Assembly: GCA_964035545.1 (NCBI GenBank)
Contig: OZ037765.1
Coordinates: 27,602,504-27,666,503 of the forward strand
Length of the DNA stretch: 64,000 nt
From: Bugula neritina
Lineage: Eukaryota; Bryozoa; Gymnolaemata; Cheilostomatida; Bugulidae
Reading direction: 5' to 3'
The notes under the pieces are model-generated. The model worked only from the letters and a program-made list of their open reading frames with translations. It did no database searches and was not told where the DNA came from. A program made the position numbers and the translations under genes. This document shows positions 53,259 through 64,000 of this stretch, piece after piece. Position 1 is the stretch's first letter. The number at the start of each line of letters is the position of its first letter.

Positions 53259-56200
53259 TCATCCTTTGCCTAAATGTTGAGTCTGTATATGCTTCCACAG
53301 GCAGAGCCCAGTGTGAAACGTAGCATTACATTTCTGGCATGTGTGAAACGGATTTTCTCCAGTATGACTCGCCATGTGATCCTTTAGAGCAACAGATGAC
53401 TAAAAATAGATCATAAAAAGTTTATATTAGATAATTGTTCTAACTGAAAGTTACTGAATACTCACTGAAAGTCACTAAACTTCACACATTTATTGAACTA
53501 TACCACTTATTGTAAAATATAGAAAAAATTTAGCCTTATGAAAATATCGACAAAAGACTAAATGGCACTCTATTATTTTTAAAAATTAACTGCACATATT
53601 TGCCTTGAGTTCATAAAAAATTTCATGTTTTAAAGTGCAAAATGTAATCTTCCCACAATAACCGTTTAAGATTACATATATTGAAGTCAAATTTGGTATA
53701 TTATTGAAAGATCACACATAGGAAGTGGTGGCGTAAATGACCTACCGAATAGCTATGTTCACAGTCATTACACTGAAATCTAGGTGCTCCTTTATGATAC
53801 GTCCTGAAGTGTGTATTTAATGTTCCTGGACTAAAACCATAACAGTATTGAATGAAATTAACATCCTTGATAATAAATCTACGATAACTTATAGTAACAG
53901 CACAAAGTGCAATCCAAAATTTTTGCTGAAGTAGTAAATAATTTAGTTATAATATAAGTTTGTTGCTGGATACTTTTACAAACTGATTAAATAGCCAATG
54001 ACAAAGCCGGGACACAAAAGATATTTTATCCAATGCGCCAAGGTGTTTCGACAGTCACTGAGTACTGCATTCCTAACATCCATGATAGGGCATACAACAG
54101 AGTGTGAACTTCTGTACTGCATAAAACTAACCTGTTGAATGTTTTCTCGCACATGTCGCATGGAAACACTCGAGGCTCTGCACCTTTAGATTCAGCTTCT
54201 TTTTTCAAATGTGTTACAGTTTTGTAGTGCTTGTGCAAAGAGTTAAATGTTCTATATGACATGTTGCATAAATCACATGTGTACAATTTCACACCTGTTA
54301 TAAAATAATTACAAAATAAAATAAAACAAATACAGGAAAAACTTCTGAACCCTTTATCACTTTTTATTATTATTATTATTCTAATAATGTTTATGGCAAA
54401 TTATAAGGTAATGAAATTCAAATTATAAAACAAAAAAATGTAGTTTAATTGTGATATCGTAATCACTACTTGCTTCTTATAAGGCAAAAACGTGTCTGAA
54501 ACTTGTGGCCAAACAATAAAATAACCTCAAATTATTTCAGCAACAAAACTAGAAGCAAACAGAACTTGCCAGGTATTGGTACAAATGGAACTCTAGGCCC
54601 CCTTTTTCTTTTTTTGGCTTTCATATCTTCAGAGTACGGCACATCTGCTACATGCCGGTAGTCTTCAGGTCTGGTCCAGACCACCTCTGGATGGTACTGA
54701 AGTGATATTACACTATGATAATATTACCAGACACATGTATATGACTAAGCATAAGTTATAACAGGGAAACAGAAAATTATTTTGCCTGGGGTAGACTGAA
54801 AATCCAGCACCATTGAATACATCAAGTTTTCAGTTAAATTCTCTATAGTCTATTGTGTAACATTATTTTAACAAAGTATTGTACAATGAGATAAATGCAA
54901 ACACTCTTACTATTTGCAGGTGCGATTTCAGTTGTTCACTACTTCTTGGGCTATAGTCACAGAGACTACACCGGTATGTGTAGTTTTTATGATATAGAAA
55001 TATATGCCTATTTTTCATAGTTCTGCTTCTAAACTTTTTCTCACAAAACTTGCAACTAAAAGACATCATAAAAACATCATTGAGATTTTCTCTAGAGTCT
55101 AGACCATAGAACCAAGTAAATAACATAGAAACACTGTAATATAAACACACATGGCCTATATTTTCATGGGCTAATAACTTAATTAATAAAGAAATGAGAA
55201 ACATTTTATTTGTTTACTACTTTACAGAATAAACTTATATTTTGGATACCACTGTATCCATCTTGAGAGTTATGCATTGAATAAAATTTAAAGGTTAGAA
55301 TGTGTATGTACAGTTTAAATACATAATGTGCATATAAAGTATATCAGTTCATAAAAAATGTACATACTCAAAAGTCTTTCCAGTAAAGTGCATAACTTGA
55401 ATGTGATATTTCAGCCCTGCATCCTTTGTAAACTTTTTATTACATATTTTACAAATGTGTTCCTTGACATCAGCTGAATGCTTTGCTACGTGCTTCATAT
55501 ATCCTCGGTAGGTCTGTAGGTAGAAGTCAACAATGGCTGTAAATGTCTACTTCAAAAGGTGTGCACTTCTCAAAACAATAACACACGCGGTACACACTTG
55601 ACAACATCTGAAAAGAGTAGCTTGAATATACTTCATAGGAGTATTGCTAGAAGCAGCGCAGAGTTGGGGGTGACTGAGTGCAGAGTTTGTATGGACATTG
55701 TTGTCCAAACTCTAGACCCCAACTAATGCACTCAGTGACCATCAACTCAGAACTGCTTATAAAACCATTTTGCAGCAACTTTCACTTGGCAAACTTGAAC
55801 GTAGTCATAGTTACAAAAAACTACAATATACACGCAGTAGCTCATGGAAATGGCATGATATAAATATAATGTAACCTTACAATTTGTCATTGAAATCAGA
55901 TGAGGCAAATATTTTATAATAACATGGTTAAAATAGACTGAGAAAAATGGGTAGTTTTTAGACTTGGCACCTTGGTAAATTTTGTTAGTCTACCCATCCT
56001 ACTTTAAAATTTAACAGTTTTAGAAGCTATGCTGATTTGCGGTATTATATCATCATTACATATGCTATTTTTGATAGCTATTATCCTAATTGTGGCACTA
56101 AATTGAGTTCTGCTTTCTTAAAAACTAGGCTTACTCAACCCATTAGATTTATGGATTGCATATTTCTTAATAGGCTGGCTTTAAGCTAAATTCACTTTTT

Positions 56201-59200
56201 AAATCTCAAGTTTTAAATACTTATGAAATATTTCGTTGATTATCTGGTCATGTAATACAAGGGTATTTATAATTCTTTGTTCTCATGACTGCGCATTATG
56301 CTTCGAATGGAAGCCTGCATGGATTAATTTGTGCTTGTGGGTTTTCATTAACTTATGGTTGTGATTTCCTTCTGTGTAAAACTGTAACCATTTCCATTAG
56401 GCAATTAAACAATCACTAGCATAATGCAAATGATGGAAACTCAGTAATAGACTGTTATTGCGTTATAACAAATCAATCCATGGAAATTATTTGACTTCAA
56501 ATAAAACTGACTTGCCATTACCCTTGTTAGCAAATAATCATTCAGTACATGACTATTCTAGTTACAAGAGGCAGTCTACTATGATCTAGCATCACAAAAT
56601 CATAATTTAATTTATAATTTATAGTTGCTGGAATAAACTTTCACTAAAAACTAAACTTGGAGCATTTCTAATCTTATCAAATATCCCCCTTCTCCACTTC
56701 TATTTCTTCCCTATTTCAGCAATGGACATTAAAACCACTTTTTACCAAACCTCTAGAATCTAGATCATGTTTCAAGATTAAAGTTTCCATATTACTTACA
56801 TGCAAGATTGCAAGGCATTTTTTACACTTATATTCTACCTTATTGCTCTTCATATGCACTTTTAGATGGTTCTCCAACTTTTCCTCACTAAAAATAATTA
56901 AAAAAAACTTGACTAAATTTACATAAAATAAAGTAGAAATAAAACAAAAATTTACTTTAGATAGAATTATTCTTATGACAACTAATATATTCGAGAATAC
57001 AAAAGAAACGTAATGGTATGCAACAGTGTAAAACAAGCAATGATGTAATTATTTATTTACCCCAGGAATAAAATAAATTTTATTTTAATTGATAATGCAT
57101 TGTTTAATACTATATACCCCAGTCTTCAAAAAAAGCTATAAAAGACACACATTATGTCTGCAATAGTTTTTGTCAAAGCAAAATCAATAAATGTACATAT
57201 TACTCAAGAAATAGCTCAAAAATATAACTATGTGATACAATTATGGTAATGGAATTTTACTGATTAGATGCATATATCTGCATATATTGATTGCTTATTA
57301 ACCTTGAAAAGTTCTGATTACAGATTTGACAGATTGCAGGTTTGCTATATGAACTCATAGCTGTGACTTTCAAATCATTAGTCGGTGTGCTGTGCTCATT
57401 CCAGCTGTTTTTGTTGGACGAATCACCAGAGTTTTCTAGCTGCTGGGTCTGATCTGTAGGACACGCTACAATTCAAACATGATATACATTATTTACCGTC
57501 TTAAATAAACAGGAATTTTTTTTCAAATCTATGACTCACTTTGGTGCTGCAATAGTGACAAGTTCAGTAGGAAATATATAGTGCTTAGTTTAGTGCAGTA
57601 AAAAGAAGAAATCCAATTTTCAGTTGAATTCAATATGGAGGATTAGAAAACATATCAAACTGCGACATAGATGAGCCCCCTATCTTATCTAAGAAAAGTT
57701 AGCCTTTACAAAGCAACTGTTTCAGTGCGTTTCCCATTATGCAAATGGATTTTTCACTAGCCTAATGGAAATAGTTACATAGAAGGAAACCTCGCCCATA
57801 AGTTAATGCAAACTGCAAGCACAAACTAATCCATACAGGCTTCTATTCGCATAATCTACAGCCATGGAAATGCAGTGATAGAGTGATTAATCGCCTATGT
57901 AACAATAAGCAAGCATTGGTGTTTATTGTTAGAAGATTAGCTGGAAAAAGGCAATTTCTCTAAATTCCAGAAAAGATTCCTGTCTATTGATAAAGAGTAT
58001 TGAGAGCAAGCAATGGCGGAGCACGTGTACCTTTAGTAGCAGAGGCTTTAGTAACCACTTTAACTTCACTATCGGATACTTTAGTCTCTTCTATAACCAG
58101 AATCTCAATATCTGGATTCAAGTCTACGAGTTGCTCTAGTGGCTCTTCTCTAAAATAACTCATTTATACAGAGAACAGCAGGCTAGTTATTACAAGACAT
58201 TTTATAGTAAATGCAGCTGCAGAATTTTAACAAATTACAAATAAAGAAACCACTTTTTGACAATTTTATTAAGCAATTGTTTACACATCCACTTGCTGTA
58301 CAGCATCTAAATCCACTAGTAAACCTTCTGCAACTCAAACTACCCATATAATTAATAAAGTCAATAACTGTTGGCTATTAGCTTTCAACGGTTGCATATT
58401 TACTGATTACTTCCTTTTAACAATAACACTACGTGAGCTCACGGCATGATATCAAGCTAAACTCTTACCAACAAAGTGACTGAGCCAGTCATGACTTTGT
58501 CTAATATTCACCTAATTTAACACCAACTTGAGTAGTTTGATTTACACATAAATACCTCATAGAGTCACATATAAACTAACAGCTAAACCAACTTACGGAG
58601 GATGTAGTGAGGCACAACAGCTGCAATATATTCTACTGGCTCCACGAGATTCTGGATTCTCTGGTTTAAAATCTTTGCCACACGAGTCACAAACCTGTAT
58701 ATTACCGAGAAATAGTGGCTAACAAATTAACATAGGCTCTTCAATTTACTAAAAGAATATTTGCAAGACCAAGTGACATGATCTATTTATGACATTAGAA
58801 AAACAAGATCTCAGTATAAGATAATTCTCAACTCACAATTGCAATTTCATGAATGTTGTAAACATGCATCGCACATTCCATGGCATTTGTATATCTTTCA
58901 TTGCAGATTTTACACCTAACTTTAGCTATTCCCGGAGAAGCAAAAGTTGACTCCTTCCTCTATAAATATAAAAAAAGTTTATAGAATTAACACAACACTT
59001 GATTAGGTAGTCACTATCCATCAATAGCTCTGGGTACCGCCAAGTTTACCAAATATAACTAATGAACTTTCCCATCAGGGGTAAATATTTCTAGCTTCCC
59101 ACATTAATCATTTCCTAGAAGTTGGGCATATGGTAGAAAATATTTAAAAAGCAAACCCATAATGATAGAAGCGAACCAATCACAATCGTAACTTTGAATT

Positions 59201-60525
59201 CACTACCAATTATCACGATAAAAAATTACTTTTAGATATTGGCCAGTCTTTTTACATTTCAAAGTTGTCTTAAAGGTACTCCAGTTAATTTACTAAAGCT
59301 TTCTACCAACTATATAGCCAAGTTCAAGATTATAGATACTTGCCTGTGCCAAAGTGTCCCTATTTTGTGGCTCTTGAGAAATCTCCGGAAGCTTTCTATC
59401 CATACGTGCAACTCGGAAAGAACGTGCACGTGACAACTCACAGCCACTATAAAATGAAAATACTGGAAATTGTAACTTATTAGCAAGCATAAGTTTAACT
59501 TTATTGACAGTATTTTAATCTAATGAAAGTAGTAATATGCAACAATAATACTCTAAAATAATTCAAATAATCCCAAATATAGAAATATTAAAGCACCACT
59601 ATCTGTCTTTCCTCCAGTAATCTAAAAGAGCAATGGTATCACAATCATTTACGTCCTAATTAAAAGCATTTGAAAACAATTTCACTCACCTAGATAAGTT
59701 TGAGATGCTTGAATGAAAAGTATTTTGACTGTTGAAACCCTTTGAGCCTTCAGAAAGTAGAGTAGCATTAGCAGTGTCCAAATTTGTCATACCTTGTATA
59801 GTTATTATTAGTTTGACGAGCACCACCACTGGCTCATCAACCCCATCCGAGGAAACATGGCCACGGTCAAGGTAGCGCCTGATGTTCCGAAGCAATCCCA
59901 AGATTTTAGCTTGATCGTAGGGTTCAAGCTTACCCACAAAAGTTTTGATAATGTTTGCCTATAACAGCAAAGCATTTACAGCTGAAATCAGGGTTGCACT
60001 TAGTTTTATTATGCAGTACAGAATAAATTTTAACAGCAATTCAGAGCATGCAACCAAATCTGAAATAATATAAGGATGTCAACAATATTTATAAAAAATA
60101 TAATGATCACCTATGCATAAGTGAAATGAATAAAATCTACATATTTGGAGCAAGCGAATAATTAGCTTAATAATGGTAAGGATTCATTTAAATCACATTA
60201 TAGATTTTACGTTGATAGTAAATATTACTATCATAAAATGCTAATTCATAAACACTAATAGTATAAACACAATTAGGTATAGCTTTATTCATAGAAACAG
60301 GCAGGTTTGTAGTAATTATAACTATTCTTTTAAATCCATAGTACTTAAAGTTAATTATTCGAATCTAATAAAAAATTGATACATCCTAAAACATTACATT
60401 CTTTATAGCACAACTAGTTTAGTTTAGCACTTATTTTTCCAGCAGTGAGTTTAGATGATGACATTTAACAAGAATTTTAAACTACTCACCAAATCAAAAA
60501 TTGCATGATGAAAATGCGCCACCAT
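53259..60525 (-). CDS. Multi-zinc-finger protein B (14 exons, 601 aa), paralogue of A
   Basis: Exons: 60490-60525, 59690-59958, 59344-59446, 58837-58959, 58597-58694, 58031-58149, 57303-57465, 56800-56887, 55368-55513, 54911-55055, 54570-54696, 54132-54294, 53746-53830, 53259-53399, totalling 1806 nt (602 codons). It shares with gene A the N-terminal domain (IFDLANIIKTFVGKLEPYDQ versus IYDLASIIKLFVDKLDAADQ), the C4 finger (VCDSCGKDFKPENPESRGAS), the module order and the exon phases. Several exon lengths match or differ by whole codons (123/123, 145/145, 98/95, 119/113). It lacks fingers 1-3, has lost finger 5 (no Cys pairs in the 57303-57465 exon apart from finger 6), and stops after finger 14. 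A basic run KAKKRKRGPR may be a nuclear localisation signal. Donors at 59344 and 54570 are GC. Function unknown; a nuclear DNA-binding role is inferred. Confidence 0.9.
55648..55761. mobile_element. Short MITE, copy 2, in an intron of zinc-finger gene B
   Basis: Ends read TAGAAGCAGCGCAGAGTTGG continuing GGGTGACTGAGTGCA, inverted at the right edge as TGCACTCAGTGACC...AACTGCTTATA. It shares the terminal motif with 43479-43636 but has a shorter, different centre, so the family is heterogeneous. Confidence 0.75.
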
Positions 60526-62963
60526 CGTGATCCATATAATGTTGTTCTTATTGCAGATAAGTGCGGCTCACTAAAAGTATATTAGAAGTACAACTGAATT
60601 TCAACTCAAATTTTAGTTTGATTTAGTAGTAATGTTTACTTTAGTTAACAGCTTGAGCTACACTTAATCTTATAGTTATTGTAACAACTTAAACTACAAG
60701 AAACTTAACATATTTAAATTTGATTTTTGTTTATACCGAGTTCAACTTTAAGTTTTAGTTTAAAATTAACAGTAGCACTTCTAATCATAGTGATACTGAT
60801 CCTCATAATAATATTTATAATTATATTGATAATCAATATCACACTCATGGTCATACTGATATTGCGACCGATTTTCCACAAGTAGTAGCACAGCAGCACT
60901 AAAGACAAAACCGCTAGTTTATTATAACTATTAGTATTACTGTATTAACAAATTATTATAACCATATATATTATATTTTTATTTAAGACTAAAAGTAAGC
61001 AGAGCGGTCTATTAACCTTTGAGAGTAAGTATTCAAAATTATAAATTTACCTATAATTTCAGTTCTCTTTCTACTAATAATTGAATTGTTTTTTAAGCAG
61101 CTCAGGGTTGAGGGTGACTGAGTGCAGTAGTATGCAATTTTTAAGTTTGGAATTGACGTTTCTAATAAACCCCAACTCTAGACTCGAAAATTTCAAGCTA
61201 TAGTCACTCACCCCCAACTTGGAGCTGCTTATAGAATAATTTCTGATACTTAAGAAGCGAAAGTAAGATTAGCTACGAAGCACTATTCCTATAGATAATA
61301 TTTTTATGAGAGTTGTTTTCACATTATGTTTCATCTTCTTGTTGATTGGCCAGAGCAGAATTACCGAAAAAATAGACATTACAATGGTCAAGTATGGAGC
61401 AGAGATGATCTATATCATGTATATAAATATATATATATAATCTCTGGTATGGAGCAGCTCAACCTGTTTGAATTTTCCTGACAGAAACATAGTTATCTTC
61501 TCTATAACAGTAATTGTTGATACGAGAGCACCAAGTAAAGATGCTGAACACAAGCCTCTAAAATCTAAATGCAACTATTAATCCTTTTTATGCATATCTG
61601 TAAAATTTTCAGTGCAGGCTAACTGATATTAGTCTTTTATTCATTTTGTTAGCTGCTTACTTGTGTATTCAAAGTAATATTTTGAAATTTTTCAATTGCT
61701 CTATAGTTGGTGGTAGGCAAATATCTATGTCATGCATTTCCACAAAAGCAACCATGTTACGTATGTACTTTTTACTGCTAAGTGTTGTTAAATTATATTA
61801 TGCACAAATTTCAACCTAGCTGCAGTTTATTTTAATTTAACTATATTGCAAACAAAGTTGTAGTGTTAAAGTGCATTTCTAACATATTATATATTATTTA
61901 CATACACTTTCAATTTTTGATTGGCTCAGGTTTATAGCTTTAGAAATATACAAAATTATACATATATATAATGCTGGAGTATATTATATTAGGCTTTATA
62001 ATACTAATGAGGTATTTATTAATCTATTCCAAGTTTTGCTAAAGGCCCTAGCTAACATTTGACCTTGTATTGTTGCTAGTTATAACAGTCCAGCCACATT
62101 ACACAATATAGCTAGTAAATAAGGGGTAGTCTCAGATATTCTTGGCATAATAATATATTTGTAGTATTAATGTATATTAATTCTAATTTGAAACGGGGCA
62201 TAGGTGAATAGCTTTGAGCATTTCTTTGATTGTCCAAAAGTGTACATACAGAGTTGATAAAATATTAAACATGTATAAAAAATGCTCAATACAAAAGTGT
62301 CACTATATTTTATATACATTAGAAACTAGGCACAAAATAGCAATCATTACTATTCTTAGCCAAATATCCTGTTAGAAAAATACTATTAGATGAAAAAAGT
62401 TCACCTAATTAAAATATCCCAAAATACAAATAGCGCAGCTCTATCCAGTTAGGCTGCAGTCGAGATATCTGTTAAGAGTTATCTACCCTAGAAACAGAGA
62501 GCCACATGACTCCCACAGTCATGGTGCATATAAGATTCAATTTGTAATCTAAATATAGATGATCAAATTGGCATAATTTTAATGAACTTAATTTCATATA
62601 CCTAAACAGGGGAAAGTGACAGTTATTTTAGTATAAAACTAATACAACTATTTGCTGAAGTCTCCAAACATATCAACATAAGCATTGTCTTCACCATTAT
62701 TTGCTGGCATCAGCAATAAAACTTTTCAATTGACAAGCCACAGGTTAATTTTAGAACACATTGGTTGCCATGTTAACCCAGCTCCATTTGCATGAAATAA
62801 TGCTTGTTCTTATGTATATATGAAGAATCTTAAATCAAAATAGTATTATGCATTTAGTGTTAGCAAAATATCTAAGTTACAAATCTTTGGGTAGAGAAGG
62901 TAAAAAATATTGCAGGAGCTCCAATGACAAAGAAAAGTATTTGTAAAATGTTTAATTCCGGCA
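60526..62963. other. Intergenic region between the homeobox gene and zinc-finger gene B
   Basis: Contains the promoter of gene B, MITE copy 3 (61093-61233), and the presumed 3' flank of the homeobox gene. The rest is unique AT-rich sequence; I saw no gene. Confidence 0.55.
61093..61233. mobile_element. Short MITE, copy 3
   Basis: Left end TTAAGCAGCTCAGGGTTGAG continuing GGTGACTGAGTGCA; right end CACTCACCCCCAACTTGGAG followed by CTGCTTATA. It is closest to copy 2 in the ACTGAGTGCA extension. It lies about 570 bp upstream of the start codon of zinc-finger gene B. Confidence 0.8.
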
Positions 62964-63158
62964 TCATTCATGATAGATTGTCAGCCCTTGAGCAACAGCA
63001 TTCTGGTGAGCCTGCACTTGATTGGCCAGATGTAAATTGGTTAATGATACATCAACTTCTGATACAGGTTTTACTTGACCAGTCACTTTATCCCTCACAA
63101 CTTGTGTCCCTTTTGTCCTTTTCCATTTCATTCTTCGGTTTTGAAACCAAACCTTTAC
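62964..63158 (-). CDS. ANTP-class homeobox gene, last exon (Mox/Mnx-like), partial
   Basis: After a clean acceptor (TTGTTACTTTAG) the minus strand reads VKVWFQNRRMKWKRTKGTQV, which is homeodomain helix 3 from residue 45 to the end plus the start of the tail. Another 44 residues follow to a TGA at 62966-62964. W48, F49, N51 and R53 are intact and residue 50 is Gln, so it should bind DNA as a normal ANTP-class factor. KVWFQNRRMKWKRxKG fits Mox (MEOX) best and Mnx second; the tail is not diagnostic. The intron falls between homeodomain residues 44 and 45 in phase 0. Helices 1 and 2 must lie in an exon right of the window, or were not recognised. The overlapping 92-codon plus-strand frame is a shadow of this exon. 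Confidence 0.88.
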   Translation of the reverse strand, partial: VKVWFQNRRMKWKRTKGTQVVRDKVTGQVKPVSEVDVSLTNLHLANQVQAHQNAVAQGLTIYHE

Positions 63159-64000
63159 CTAAAGTAACAATTAAAAATCAAATAAAAATTGCTGCTGTGT
63201 AGGTAGACTTTCAGTGTTGGTATTGCTGTCAGCTGACAATGTTATTATTACAGGCTGAAGTTCAGTAGAAATGGTCAGATTAGTATTGCTGGTTTTTGTG
63301 ACATCTCCCAGGCTGAGCCTGATGACATATCAGGCATTGGGCACTTTACATCTTGTGAATATTCTGATTTATATTAGCTAGGAGTTATTTACTCTTGTTA
63401 GGTTTTTACAACTAATCAAGTTTATGAATATTAAATATATTTTAGTCAAAAACAACTTAATCTTTAATGCTAATTAGGAAAATCTATACAATAAAATAAC
63501 TATAAGTGATACTGTATAGTTACACACATTTATAAGTATTTATTATATTATTACATTTTTCTGTAGAGCAAAATTTACCACTTCCAACACCTGACGAGGA
63601 TGGAAGTCATTACCATTCAAAATGTCATAGTAAAGCATCATTTTAGCTCTTAGTTTTAAGTAACTTTTTGTAATTTTTGCATCAACAAAATAGATCAGCA
63701 GCAAAACAAAGTTTGAAAAGTTCCATATTTACTCTTGTACATCTATGCCTAGAATACCATGGTCATGCTTGCATTACAGCTTGGCTTTATTATTTTCCAC
63801 TTTCAGAGTTATAGAATGTTCTAGCTAATGCTCATTACTTTCTATGTGCATACCTGATTGCAGATACAGCAATTATTTTCTAATAAAACAGCTTCATTAC
63901 TTAAAGCTACTTTTACTGCATATTAATAGGTATATTAGTAACGCTGAATTTTTCATGAGTTCCCAGTTGCATTATTTCAAAACCTGCCCTTACGGTAAAA

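Noticed and set aside
62924-63202. 92-codon plus-strand frame starting with Met
   Set aside because: It lies antisense to a clear homeodomain helix 3 with proper acceptor; no family resemblance on the plus strand.

Overview
The window is animal nuclear DNA: AT-rich, with short exons, many introns, GT-AG and some GC-AG splice sites, microsatellites, minisatellites and small inverted-repeat transposons. The genes belong to bilaterian families. A tRNA-headed SINE carries an internal motif resembling one I know from molluscan SINEs, so a lophotrochozoan host is my guess; the sequence does not prove it. All gene models were built by hand-splicing, and every coding exon joins its neighbours in a consistent reading phase.

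Layout. 7-17511 (minus): most of a DLG5 scaffold gene, from the coiled coil through PDZ1, PDZ2 and the low-complexity middle into PDZ3. Its 3' end (rest of PDZ region, SH3, guanylate-kinase-like part) lies left of the window; its N-terminal exons were not found. 17.5-24.7 kb: non-coding and repeat-rich (a 450-bp inverted-repeat element, triplet arrays, a 182-bp TG tract), with one or two unassigned exon-like segments. 24770-26506 (plus): a small two-exon gene of 189 residues, possibly LURAP1-like. 27933-39409 (minus): a complete 13-exon Spindly gene (624 aa) with CC1 box, Spindly box and a C-terminal CPTQ farnesylation signal. 41570-43464 (minus): MED9 and GEMIN6, packed so tightly that only 4 nt separate the MED9 stop codon from the GEMIN6 start codon. 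44373-51343 and 53259-60525 (minus): two tandem paralogous multi-zinc-finger genes (944 and 601 aa, 18 and 14 exons) of a family I do not recognise. 62964-63158 (minus): the last exon of an ANTP-class homeobox gene, Mox- or Mnx-like.

The genes do not form a single pathway. DLG5 is a cell-polarity/junction scaffold, Spindly a dynein adaptor at kinetochores, MED9 a Mediator subunit and GEMIN6 part of the SMN complex. The most unusual points are the MED9-GEMIN6 arrangement (dicistronic or operon-like), the zinc-finger pair built from a duplicated five-exon, six-finger module with a recurrent WTxPxDYRH tail motif and a novel-looking N-terminal domain, several GC-AG introns, and mobile elements lying very close to exons and start codons.
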